A stretch of DNA of 64,000 nucleotides, from positions 1-64,000 of the forward strand of contig ATWE01000003.1 in the NCBI GenBank assembly GCA_000421085.1, written 5' to 3'. Positions 25,620 to 34,510 of this stretch are shown here, in pieces. Position numbers and translations under genes: made by a program. Under the pieces are notes generated by a model. It ran no database searches. It was not told the DNA's origin and worked only from the letters and a program-made list of their open reading frames with translations. Source of the stretch: Ensifer sp. USDA 6670. GTDB taxonomy: Bacteria; Pseudomonadota; Alphaproteobacteria; Rhizobiales; Rhizobiaceae. How positions within the stretch are numbered: position 1 is the stretch's first letter; every line of letters starts with the position of its first letter.

Positions 25620-25992
25620 TGTAGTCGTCCGCCTCCGCGTTACATGGGTCGCCGCACGTTTGCAGGGCTGTAGGTTCCTCTATTTCCGGGCGCTGGAAAA
25701 TTGCCCCTTTCGCTCAAGCGGTACTTCCTTTGGCCAAGCCCCCCATCTCCTGCTTAGTCTTAGGGATGTTGAGCAGACTAGAAGGCCAGTAGAGGACGTA
25801 GAACGCTCCGCTTGGATGAAGGCCCTCAAGCTGCGGCGAACCAGAGCTGTCCGACCTCCATCCCTTCAACTGGCGTCAATCCCGGCATCAAGCGGGCCTC
25901 CGTCAGCAGACGCAGTGGTGATGCGGAGGTCCCCGCGCACTGCAGCGACTAGTTCCGCTCACCATGCGCTCCCGGCCGATGCCCAGCGCCCT
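25620..25992. other. gap inside the minus-strand sugar block
   Basis: 373 bp without a gene between the kinase and the epimerase. A sedoheptulose-7-phosphate isomerase (GmhA) would be expected in such a cluster, but no trace of one can be read here in any frame. Confidence 0.45.
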
Positions 25993-26925
25993 CTAGACGT
26001 TTGCGTATCGCGAATTCCGGATCATGCGATAACCGCGAACTAGTTCCTGGATACCCATGTCAAGGCTCCAATCGGCAGACCACCCAGTGCGCTCAAGCTT
26101 CTCATTGGAGACGATGTAGTCGCGCTTGTCAGGGTCTTCGCCAATGGGCGCTTCGAGATAGATGAAGTTTGGAAGATGCTCCCTAATGCGCTCGCAAAGC
26201 TGGATCTTCGACAGATTGGCGTTTGAAAGGCCAAGATTAAAAGCCTCGCCCTGCATGGATGTGAAGTTTGCCAGCGCATGCTCGAAGCCCTTCACCACAT
26301 CTCTGATGTGAATGAAGTTTCTCCTGAAGTGGCCTTCGAATATCATCACGGCCTTGTCCGTTACCGCGCGCCACACGAAATCGTTCACGAGGAGATCGAT
26401 CCGCATGCGAGGCGACATGCCGAAAACCGTCGCAAGACGCAGCGACACGCCTCGGCCGCGGTCCAGCACGGCGGCTTCGGCCTCTACTTTTGTAACGCCG
26501 TAGAGCGAAATGGGCTTCAGCGGCGTTTCTTCGGTGCAATATCGCTCCTTTTCTCCGATGCCATAGCCGGAGTTCGTGGTCGGATAGACGACCATCTGAG
26601 AGGGCGACACAAGCTTAGTGAGCGCCATGATGGCGTCCAAATTCAGGCTTCTTGCAGTAATCGGATCTTGTTCGCACAAGGGAGCGCCCACCAGCGCGGC
26701 CAACGGAATTATTGCATCCGCCCTTGGTACGAGCCCGTCCAGAAGCCTTTGATCCCGGGCATCTCCGCGAATCGGGTTGAAGGCGGAATAGCGACAGCAC
26801 GCCGCAAGTTCGGTCGTGCCGCGGGGAAAGGTGTCAAGAACCGTAACCTCGTGTCCCCTTTCCAGGAGGGTGGGAACCAGAACCGAGCCGATGTAGCCAG
26901 CTCCACCGGTGACAAGTATTCGCAT
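25993..26925 (-). CDS. NAD-dependent sugar epimerase/dehydratase (SDR family)
   Basis: The 310-residue extended SDR has the Rossmann motif ILVTGGAGYIGSVLVPTL and the catalytic YGVTK (Tyr-x3-Lys) preceded by a serine/threonine block (TTNSGYG). Length and motifs are normal. Placed between HddA, HddC-GmhB and DegT genes, it most likely works on the GDP-heptose product, for example as a 4,6-dehydratase, reductase or epimerase making the keto-sugar for the aminotransferase. Sequence alone does not decide which reaction. The next gene upstream on this strand is the AGE protein, 86 bp away. Confidence 0.86.
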   Translation of the reverse strand: MRILVTGGAGYIGSVLVPTLLERGHEVTVLDTFPRGTTELAACCRYSAFNPIRGDARDQRLLDGLVPRADAIIPLAALVGAPLCEQDPITARSLNLDAIMALTKLVSPSQMVVYPTTNSGYGIGEKERYCTEETPLKPISLYGVTKVEAEAAVLDRGRGVSLRLATVFGMSPRMRIDLLVNDFVWRAVTDKAVMIFEGHFRRNFIHIRDVVKGFEHALANFTSMQGEAFNLGLSNANLSKIQLCERIREHLPNFIYLEAPIGEDPDKRDYIVSNEKLERTGWSADWSLDMGIQELVRGYRMIRNSRYANV

Positions 26926-27011
26926 GATCGTCCTTCCCGCTTGTTGCTTCCCTGCGGCGCGCGCCGCTCTCTCTCCTCAACGCGGCCCCTGGAATCAACG
27001 GCCGCGTTGGA

Positions 27012-28214
27012 TTACGCATGAAAGGCGTCCTCTACGGCGCGCTGAACCCTCAGCATTTCCGCAAAGGCGATCATGAGGTGGTATAGTGTCGAGACGGGCA
27101 CATGATCGACACTGGCTGCCCCATAGGCATCGATCCGATCGATCCAGGTTCCCGCTGTGCAGCCAGTAAGAAAGTAGTCAAACAGAGCGCGGGTGCTGCT
27201 TTCGAATACCTCGCGCGGATTCTCGCCACAGAGTTCAAACATTGCGACGGCCGCCTGTATCCGTTCCGTGTTCGGCCAGACGCGCGAACCCGCGTCGACA
27301 ACCCTTCCGTCGCTAAGCACCACATTGCAGGTGAGGTGATTGTCTCGCCGCACTCCACGACGCTCAGCGAATGACGCCAGCGCTTTGATGTACTCGCGGA
27401 GATCACGCCCGGTCAGGCGCTGATAGTTCGCAAGTATCCAGGCCCATTCGAATAGATGGCCGGGTTCAATGAGTTGGCCTAACTGTCCAGGGTGCCGGCT
27501 CCAATCCTCGGAGAAGTTTTCGGCCAGTGTTGAAGTGGTCCGGTCGAAGAAGTGGACCGCAAAGAGATCGACGACTTCGTCGGCCAGAAACCTGAAACAT
27601 TCATCCTCCGTGCCCTCGTAGTTGACCAGGGCGGCCTCGAGCAGGTGCATATGAGGGTTCTGCAGGCGCGGCCCAGTCGAAGGCTTCTCTACGAGGAAGC
27701 CCTTTCCGCTGGGATGTCTCATGTGCGAGTTGATGAAGTCGACTGTCCTGATCGCGTATACGCGAGCACCCGGATCGCCCGAGGCTCGGTAGAACCAGCC
27801 GAGTGCGAAGAGCACGAATGCCAGGTCGTACAGATCGGGCGTCGGGTCTCTCACGGACCCGTCACGGTCGAGTTGACGAGCCCAGCCCCTTTCCGGTCCG
27901 AGCCAGGCGTGGTCGATGAGAAACTCGTAGCCGTGCCGCGCTTGAGCAATGCCCTGCCAGCCCAGCAAGCTCGCATGGCTGAACACATAGATCTGGCGCC
28001 CGATCACCCGGACCCGCTTGAATGCAGCGTGCCGGTCGCGACCATCAAAGTCGATCTGCTCGACATATCCCCCGGCCCGTGTGTCGATCCCCCTCGTCGA
28101 CCAGAAGGGCAGCGCCTCATCAACCAGCCATGCCCTGACACGCGAGAACGCCTCCGGTGCCGCGATGCTGGAACTTGTCGTAACTGTGCTTGGTATGTAG
28201 TTCGCGTGCGACAT
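27012..28214 (-). CDS. AGE-family sugar epimerase/isomerase (stand-alone)
   Basis: This 400-residue (alpha/alpha)6-barrel protein of the N-acylglucosamine 2-epimerase superfamily contains LPFWSTRGIDTRAGGYVEQI near the start, then NPHMHLLEAALVNYEG and IEPGHLFEWAWILANY with the conserved histidines. ATG 28214 was chosen because the in-frame extension would overlap the preceding gene. This start lies four bases after that stop, so the genes are coupled. Members interconvert sugars at C2 or aldose/ketose pairs. It is a paralogue of the AGE domain fused to ManC at 53561. Its substrate may be a heptose or mannose (phosphate); this is inferred from the neighbours. Confidence 0.84.
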   Translation of the reverse strand: MSHANYIPSTVTTSSSIAAPEAFSRVRAWLVDEALPFWSTRGIDTRAGGYVEQIDFDGRDRHAAFKRVRVIGRQIYVFSHASLLGWQGIAQARHGYEFLIDHAWLGPERGWARQLDRDGSVRDPTPDLYDLAFVLFALGWFYRASGDPGARVYAIRTVDFINSHMRHPSGKGFLVEKPSTGPRLQNPHMHLLEAALVNYEGTEDECFRFLADEVVDLFAVHFFDRTTSTLAENFSEDWSRHPGQLGQLIEPGHLFEWAWILANYQRLTGRDLREYIKALASFAERRGVRRDNHLTCNVVLSDGRVVDAGSRVWPNTERIQAAVAMFELCGENPREVFESSTRALFDYFLTGCTAGTWIDRIDAYGAASVDHVPVSTLYHLMIAFAEMLRVQRAVEDAFHA

Positions 28215-28218
28215 TTGA

Positions 28219-29478
28219 CTAATCCAAACGAGCGCCGCATGCCAAAGGCTCCGCGGCGAAAGCATCTGACCGGCCTCTGGTGATTGCCAGTGCCTCCTGC
28301 ACTGTCGACAACAGATTACTGCCGTCGAAACGTACGCCATGGAGGCCGGCCCGACCCGCGGCCTCCATGTCGCTTTGGGAGTCCCCTATCAGGAAGCTGC
28401 CTCTCTCCTGAACTCGCCAATCACGCCTCGCTCTGAAGATCATCCCGGTATTGGGTTTTCGATCCGGGTGCGAGGGGTGGCGGTACTCGGCGGTTACTGC
28501 CTCGGGGTGAAACGGGCAGTAGAAGAAGGCATCGACATGAGCCCCAATCTCGGCTAATTCGGCCTGCATGGCCCGATGGAAGGCATCCACGTCCGCTACC
28601 GTGTAATATCCCCTCGCCACGCCGGATTGGTTCGTGATGACGAATACCAGGTAGCCGGCGTCGTTGAGTGCCAGCACCGCCTCGCGCGCGTTAGGCATCC
28701 AGACCAGGCTATCCGGCCGATGCGTATAGCCTCGGTCGAGGTTGAGCACTCCGTCTCGGTCTAGAAATGCACCGGGGCGCCTCGCGAGTCTGTCAATCTC
28801 CCGCATTGCCCTCGCAAAGGTCTCGGGAAGTCCGATGTCAATGAAGTAGCCGTCGAACACCATTCCCCGAAGTGCCTTCGTCCGCGCAAGGGAGGAAAAC
28901 AGATCGCGCTCGAGGGAGGACCTTTCGCCGATGAGATCGAGGACCGAGCGGCTCATGAGATAGATGCCGCCGTTGATCAGGCCGGGTCCGACCATGTCCA
29001 TCGTCTTCTCCGAAAAGGAGACTATGCGGCCGTGGCGAAGCGTCACCGATCCGTAGCGGGAGACATCGCGCACCTTGCGCAGGGCTAATCGCACCATTGC
29101 ATCGCCGGAGGGGGGCGTTGCGAAAGCTCGCAGGTTGATATCGAAGAATGAGTCGCCGTTCGCAAGGAGGAACCATGGGTCAAGCAGGTGGGGGATCTGC
29201 AGGAGCGCGCCGCCGGTACCGGCGGGCTCGAACTCTCGGACCACTCGGATTGTTGCCCCTCTGATCGAGCGGCCATCATATAGCGCTTCGACCTGCTCGC
29301 CCAAATGTCCGGCAAGGAGAATGATATCGGAAAACCCCTGACGGGCGGCATTCTCCAGCAATATGTCGAGGAAGCGAACGTTAGGCCTTAATTGGAGGAG
29401 AGGCTTCGGTGTCTCGGCCGTTAGGGTGCCAAGGCGGGTTCCCTTGCCACCCACGAGAAAGATCGCCTGCCTGATCAT
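28219..29478 (-). CDS. bifunctional heptose-1-phosphate guanylyltransferase / heptose-1,7-bisphosphate phosphatase (HddC-GmhB fusion)
   Basis: The N-terminal half (about residues 1-230) is a nucleotidyltransferase with IFLVGGKGTRLGTLTAETPK and LLANGDSFFD, as in HddC/RmlA-type enzymes. The C-terminal half (about 235-405) is a HAD phosphatase with the aspartate pair in GAFLDRDGVLNLDRGYTHRP, VFVITNQSGVARGYY and FLIGDSQSDMEAAGRAGL. Together they would remove the C7 phosphate and activate heptose 1-phosphate with GTP. The GmhB zinc loop is atypical: CPFHP is present, but the second Cys-x-Cys pair is replaced by HPSHPDRKP. It is the first gene of the minus-strand sugar block, divergent from wzx. 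Confidence 0.87.
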   Translation of the reverse strand: MIRQAIFLVGGKGTRLGTLTAETPKPLLQLRPNVRFLDILLENAARQGFSDIILLAGHLGEQVEALYDGRSIRGATIRVVREFEPAGTGGALLQIPHLLDPWFLLANGDSFFDINLRAFATPPSGDAMVRLALRKVRDVSRYGSVTLRHGRIVSFSEKTMDMVGPGLINGGIYLMSRSVLDLIGERSSLERDLFSSLARTKALRGMVFDGYFIDIGLPETFARAMREIDRLARRPGAFLDRDGVLNLDRGYTHRPDSLVWMPNAREAVLALNDAGYLVFVITNQSGVARGYYTVADVDAFHRAMQAELAEIGAHVDAFFYCPFHPEAVTAEYRHPSHPDRKPNTGMIFRARRDWRVQERGSFLIGDSQSDMEAAGRAGLHGVRFDGSNLLSTVQEALAITRGRSDAFAAEPLACGARLD

Positions 29479-29831
29479 CCCGCGCTCCTGACTGAGGTTC
29501 CATCAATCGCGACTGCCGGACTTGCGCGACAACTCGCCTCGGCCGAGTCCGATCCGACCATCTTGGATGTCGCGCTTGGGGGTAACAACGCCGCAATATG
29601 AGGTAGCCCGCTCCGCCATCAGGACTGCCGCTTACGTCGAGTGATCCATCTTGCAATACAGGGGAGCTCCCAATTGCGCGCTTGGCAAGGGAAGCTGGGG
29701 AGTATCACCTTTGCAATGCCCTCCGAACGGCCGAAAGGGCGGGCGTCGAGGCAAGGACTGATAGCGCTCAATGGCAGTAAGTTTTCCGGCAGCGGCGTTT
29801 GTGCGCCATGGATAAGGGTGGCGTAGGGCTT
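29479..29831. promoter_or_regulatory. divergent promoter region (heptose operon / wzx)
   Basis: This gap of about 350 bp separates two divergent coding blocks and must hold promoters for both. No gene is evident. I did not find a convincing operator or -35/-10 pair by eye. Confidence 0.45.
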
Positions 29832-31274
29832 ATGGAATTAAAACACGAAGCGAGGCGCGGCGCCATCTGGCTCATTTGTTCTCAAGTATTGAACATGGGG
29901 ATAGCGGCAGTCGTTACAGTTATTCTCGCTCACATCCTTTCCGTTTCAGACTTCGGTTTGCTTTCATTGTCGACTCTCTGTTTTGCAATAGGATCTATGT
30001 TTTCTGCAGGAATATTCAGAGAAATAATAATTTTGCGGCAGGATCTCGATGAGGAGGCGAGAACGGCATTGTTCTGGTTAAACGTTCTTGTGTCGCTCCT
30101 TACTGGACTTAGCATGGTTGCGATTGCCGGACCGGCTTCCCGCTTCCTGAATAGTCCACTCTTCGAATGGTTGTTGTGGATGACCGCTACCGGAATCGTC
30201 ATCAACGGTCTCGGAGCGATTCCGGGCGCAATCCGCACCGTAAACCGGGACTTCGCACGCGTTGGTTTTCAAACAGGCGCATTGTCGATAGCCGTTGCTC
30301 CAGTGACGGTCACCCTGGCTGCCAACGGCCACGGGGCCATTAGCGTGGCCGTGAGCGGCCTCATCTTTTATACCGTCATGAGCCTACTGAATTGGCGCTA
30401 CGCGAATTGGAGACCGCGACCGCGCATTCGAGCCGGTCGAATTCGGGGCGTTGCCAAGACGCTGATCATTCTGCTCGGCCAACAGGCTGTGGACATCGCG
30501 AGTTTCCAGGCGGACCGCGGCATTATAGGTAGTCTCGTCGGACCGCATCAGCTCGGTCTCTATTCGATGGGGCGTCGGCTCAACGATCTGATCATGGATG
30601 CCATACTCCATCCTGCCATCAGCGTTGCCTTGCCCCTAATCGCTTCCATCAAGGAGAACACGACAAGCCTTCGTTCCGCCTATAAACAGACCCTGTCCTT
30701 GGCGTCTGTTGTTGTGGTTCCGGCGAATTTCGGCCTTCTCGTGGTAGCTGACCTGACCGTTCTGACGCTCTTCGGCGAAAAATGGCTGGACTCAACCCCG
30801 GTACTGCGAGCCTTCGCATGTCTCGGATTGATCGCGGCGGTCAGCACCGTTCAGCGCGCCGTCATTCAAGGCGGTGGTAGGCAGGATATCTGGTTCGGCA
30901 TTCAAGTAGTACACGCCGCGGTTAACATCGCGGTAATCTTGGCCGCTGCCCCTTACGGCCTCAATGCGATCGCCTATGCAATGGTTGCGAAGGGTTTCCT
31001 CCTGAGTCCCCTGGCTTTTTTTGCCGCCGGAAGAGTAACTATGCTGAATGCGCGAGAGCACCTTAGGGTCGTGCTGTTGCCGGTCTATGCCGGGCTTGTC
31101 ATGGCGTGCGTGGTCGCGCTCGCGAAGTTAGGCCTGCCGCGCGACTTGGCTCCCCCATTGTCCTTGGCGATATTGGTACCCGTCGGCGCCGCCACGTACC
31201 TGATGGCGATGAGCCTCTTTGCGCGTTCTCAGATGAAGCACGCCCTCTCGCTGGTTGCTCCAAGGGCCTTCTAA
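29832..31274 (+). CDS. wzx: polysaccharide repeat-unit flippase (Wzx/MATE-like)
   Basis: This 480-residue membrane protein has 12-14 hydrophobic helices and the oligosaccharide-flippase start ARRGAIWLICSQVLNMGIAA. It moves lipid-linked repeat units from the cytoplasmic to the periplasmic face of the inner membrane, where Wzy polymerises them. ATG 29832 was preferred to ATG 29808 and TTG 29799 because the family homology starts there. It is the only flippase candidate in the window and pairs functionally with the polymerase at 18515. Confidence 0.88.
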   Translation: MELKHEARRGAIWLICSQVLNMGIAAVVTVILAHILSVSDFGLLSLSTLCFAIGSMFSAGIFREIIILRQDLDEEARTALFWLNVLVSLLTGLSMVAIAGPASRFLNSPLFEWLLWMTATGIVINGLGAIPGAIRTVNRDFARVGFQTGALSIAVAPVTVTLAANGHGAISVAVSGLIFYTVMSLLNWRYANWRPRPRIRAGRIRGVAKTLIILLGQQAVDIASFQADRGIIGSLVGPHQLGLYSMGRRLNDLIMDAILHPAISVALPLIASIKENTTSLRSAYKQTLSLASVVVVPANFGLLVVADLTVLTLFGEKWLDSTPVLRAFACLGLIAAVSTVQRAVIQGGGRQDIWFGIQVVHAAVNIAVILAAAPYGLNAIAYAMVAKGFLLSPLAFFAAGRVTMLNAREHLRVVLLPVYAGLVMACVVALAKLGLPRDLAPPLSLAILVPVGAATYLMAMSLFARSQMKHALSLVAPRAF

Positions 31275-31378
31275 ACAGCGCCTTCTCATCACCAGCGATC
31301 AGCGGCAAAAGTTTTGCGCTCGCCACTTCCGGTCACCCGAGACGCGACTGGGGCCCATCAGGACCTCAAGATGCAAGT

Positions 31379-32980
31379 CTAGCGAAGTTCGGCACCCTTC
31401 GCCCAGTCCGCTAACCTCAGCGCCATCGCAGTGATGGTTAGCGTCGGGTTGGCGTGAGAGGCGGTCGGAAAGACAGAACTCCCCGCGATGAATACTCCGG
31501 AAACGCCGTGGAGCTGACAGTTCCTGTTCACCACGCCGCGGCGTGGATCTTCGTCCATCCTCGTTGCTCCGGTGGGATGTGCCATATCCGTGAACTCTAT
31601 TGCTTCGAGGTCGCCGCCTGCGAGCCAGTTCGGCGGAGTGGGCGGGGGCAGGCCGAGGTGGATCATCTCGCATGCGAAGGCTTGGGCCAGTTCGGCCACG
31701 GTTCGCCGCTCCAGTTCCGAAATCTTCCAATGCAGATGCGCGATGGGCAGTCCCAGCTCATCCCAACGCTTTGACAGTGTGATACGGCTTTCCGGATCGG
31801 GTATTTGCTCGACGAGGCAGTCGACGACAAGCCTATCGATTTTGTGCGGGATGTTTCTTCCGTCTATCACGCGTCGATAGACGCCGTTCAGAAGGAGCCG
31901 GGGATCCGATAGGGCGGAGATGGAATCCTTCAGATAATCTTGCGACTGCCTTTTGTAGAGGCGCTTCATAGCCTCCCACGGATCATCCTCCGCCCTGTGC
32001 TCCGAGAGATAAGCGGCACAGTTGAGCAGCCGCTCTCGCCTTTGCCTAGCTGGGCTCAGCGCCAGGCCAGGGGAGTAGAAGTGTCGCTTTCCGTCATACT
32101 TGAGCAGGAACAGTCCCAGCCGTTTTTCGACGGCCCATGCAATCTTGGGTGCGTACTCACCCAAGCTCGTTCGTGGATGGTCCATGAGGAAACGGCCCAC
32201 CAGATCATTGTCATTGCCGACTCCTTTGGGGACCAGTCGGTTCGAAGCCAGGAGCAACCGGGCATTCTCGATACCGCCCGCAGCCAGAACTACAACCTTG
32301 GGTACGACGTTCACCGTTTTGCCGGGTGCAGATGTGACCTCAAGCGACATCAGCTTTCGCCCGTCCGGATCGGTATTGATATGCGTAACCGTGGCGTTCA
32401 CGAATATCTGTATGTTTGCTGCCTGCCGTGCCAGAAAGTGAGGTCCAAAACGAAGAAATTCCATCGGGTTGCCGGGATCGCGCGCGAACTGCCAAAAGCA
32501 TGCCTCCAAGCTGTCACCGCGCGGATTTGATTCTTTCGGGTCTTTCCCAAGTAGTGCCCACAGCGCCTCATCGTAGACGTTGGGGCCAAGATGCATTAGC
32601 CTGGCTGCGCGATCGAAATAGGGTAGAAGGTCAGCTCTCGAGATAGGCCACCCGGAATGTGGAACCCATTCGCGGCGTTCGAAATCGATCTCGTCGAAGG
32701 TGCGGCACTTTCCGCTCCAGGTATGTGAGCTCCCTCCGAATATCCGATTTCGTACTTTTCTGGGCTCCATGCAACGGGATGCGCCTGAACTTTCGTACTC
32801 TTCCGACGGGGCAATCGCAACGCTCTCTTCCAGGCCGCCGCTTTCCAGAAGGAAAACGCGTGTAGTGGTGCCAACGAATTCGCGCGCTAACGACAGCCCT
32901 GCCGGTCCGGAACCGACGATCGCCAGGTCCGCGAAAAGCGTCGTGCCAGGTTCAACCTCCCGCATGTCACAAGGTGTCAT
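31379..32980 (-). CDS. GMC-family FAD-dependent oxidoreductase
   Basis: The 533-residue protein has an N-terminal FAD-binding motif (ADLAIVGSGPAGLSLAREF), an internal ADP-binding segment (VVVLAAGGIENARLLLASN) and the GMC C-terminal signature (HPTGATRMDEDPRRGVVNRN, then VFIAGSSVFPTASHANPTLT) with the catalytic-site histidine in SHANPT. Such enzymes oxidise alcohols or sugars. It has no signal peptide, so it is probably cytoplasmic. A flavin oxidoreductase inside an exopolysaccharide locus is unusual; it may oxidise a sugar hydroxyl of a precursor or repeat unit. It is convergent with wzx (104 bp apart). Confidence 0.87.
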   Translation of the reverse strand: MTPCDMREVEPGTTLFADLAIVGSGPAGLSLAREFVGTTTRVFLLESGGLEESVAIAPSEEYESSGASRCMEPRKVRNRIFGGSSHTWSGKCRTFDEIDFERREWVPHSGWPISRADLLPYFDRAARLMHLGPNVYDEALWALLGKDPKESNPRGDSLEACFWQFARDPGNPMEFLRFGPHFLARQAANIQIFVNATVTHINTDPDGRKLMSLEVTSAPGKTVNVVPKVVVLAAGGIENARLLLASNRLVPKGVGNDNDLVGRFLMDHPRTSLGEYAPKIAWAVEKRLGLFLLKYDGKRHFYSPGLALSPARQRRERLLNCAAYLSEHRAEDDPWEAMKRLYKRQSQDYLKDSISALSDPRLLLNGVYRRVIDGRNIPHKIDRLVVDCLVEQIPDPESRITLSKRWDELGLPIAHLHWKISELERRTVAELAQAFACEMIHLGLPPPTPPNWLAGGDLEAIEFTDMAHPTGATRMDEDPRRGVVNRNCQLHGVSGVFIAGSSVFPTASHANPTLTITAMALRLADWAKGAELR

Positions 32981-33327
32981 CCTTGCAGCCCTCCAGCCTC
33001 TGATTCCTAATCCTATACTGACCGGCCAGAGTATATCGAAGCTGTATTTTCTGCTGAATCTGGAAGCTCACTCCCCTTCGACAATGGGTTTAGTCACTCC
33101 CCCGAACAGGGAAGTTGTAGGCAGCTTGCCTAACCCATTTGGGCCCGTAGTTGCTCCAATGGCTGAAACCGCCCCTCTGTTGTGGAGCTTGTTGGAACGC
33201 CGGCGGATTGCAAGGATGGTCATGTGTGCTTCACTTCCTGGCAGCCGTCACAAGTGTTTGCATTTCATGGGTGAGCGCCAAGGAGGCGCTTCGGACGCCG
33301 ACCTTACCGACCGGGGGAGTCAGGTGT
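32981..33327. promoter_or_regulatory. divergent promoter region (GMC oxidoreductase / aminotransferase)
   Basis: The 347 bp between divergent starts contain no supportable gene. The GGGGGAG ribosome binding site of the aminotransferase is at its right end. Confidence 0.45.
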
Positions 33328-34476
33328 ATGCCGCGTGTTGGTGTGCTTGAAATGATAGCCGTAAATCGAGTGATGGCACGAGGACAGCTGCTTCGCTACC
33401 GCGGCGGTGAAGGTGGTTACACAACACGATTTGAGCGTCGCCTGAGCGAGAAGATCGGCGTGAAGCACGTACTGGCTGTCAATAGCGGGACGAGCGCTTT
33501 GATCTCTGCACTGGTCGGAGCAGGAATCGGTCCGGGGGACGAGGTTCTCGTACCCGCCTATACCTGGATAGCCACCGCAGCCGCGGCTCTTGCGGTTGGC
33601 GCGGTTCCTGTCTTGGTTGAAATCGACGAGACCCTGACGATGGATCCGCACGATATCGAGCGGAAGATTACGCCCTACACAAAAGCCATTATACCCGTCC
33701 ACATGCTCAACCTGGTGTGCAACATGGACGCCATCTGGGAAATCGCGAAACGTCATCAGCTGATTATAGTCGAGGACGCGTGCCAGGCGGTCGGAATCAC
33801 CTATCGAGGCCGTCGCGTCGGCTCGATCGGCGACGCGGGCGCATTCAGCTTCAATCAGTACAAGAACCTGAATTCGGGCGAGGGCGGTGCAGTTTTGACC
33901 AGCAGCGACCGCATCTTCGCGCGCGCGAGAATGTATCACGACGTCGGCAGCTACACACGTGAGCACGCCTTCGACGGCAATGAACCGTTCTTCGCGGGAG
34001 TCAACTTTCGCGTCTCGGAAGTGACTGGCGCGATCTTGCACGCGCAGCTACCCAGGCTCGATCCGCTGATCCGTCGCATGCGCAGGCGCCGCGACGTCAT
34101 GGCGGGGATATTGTCTAAGGCCGAGGCGTTCCGAATTTCGCCACACAACGATCCAGAGAACGCAGCCGGCCTCAGTATAATCTTCGATCATGCCGGTGAA
34201 GCCGAAGCTTTCGCCAAGAAGCGCCGCGGCGTCGAGCGGCTCATCGATACGGGTCGGCACGTCTACACGAACTGGATCCCCGTTCTCACGCGGCGCACAT
34301 ATGACGATCGCATGAACCCTTACCGATGGGCGCGCCGAGAAATCGAGTACTCGGCGGAGACCTGCTCTCGAACCCTTGACATCTTGAGCCGCACTTGCCG
34401 CGTCTCTCTGGCTACGCAATTCCCAACGATTTACTGCTACGCGCTGGCGCGTATTTTGGTCAGGGGCATTTCCTGA
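33328..34476 (+). CDS. DegT/DnrJ/EryC1-family sugar aminotransferase
   Basis: ATG 33328 lies about nine bases after GGGGGAG; open sequence further upstream is not homologous to the family. The 382-residue enzyme shows VLAVNSGTSALISALVGAGI, DEVLVPAYTWIATAAAALAV, EDACQAVGITYRGRRVGSIG, and the PLP lysine in FSFNQYKNLNSGEGG. It would aminate a keto-sugar nucleotide or a keto-cyclitol. It is the second aminotransferase in the locus, without the extension present in the first. It is followed after 34 bp by the GT25 gene, so the amino sugar may be used by that enzyme. Confidence 0.88.
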   Translation: MPRVGVLEMIAVNRVMARGQLLRYRGGEGGYTTRFERRLSEKIGVKHVLAVNSGTSALISALVGAGIGPGDEVLVPAYTWIATAAAALAVGAVPVLVEIDETLTMDPHDIERKITPYTKAIIPVHMLNLVCNMDAIWEIAKRHQLIIVEDACQAVGITYRGRRVGSIGDAGAFSFNQYKNLNSGEGGAVLTSSDRIFARARMYHDVGSYTREHAFDGNEPFFAGVNFRVSEVTGAILHAQLPRLDPLIRRMRRRRDVMAGILSKAEAFRISPHNDPENAAGLSIIFDHAGEAEAFAKKRRGVERLIDTGRHVYTNWIPVLTRRTYDDRMNPYRWARREIEYSAETCSRTLDILSRTCRVSLATQFPTIYCYALARILVRGIS

Positions 34477-34510
34477 AAATGCAACTCCAAAACCAGAAGG
34501 ATGAGGGCCG

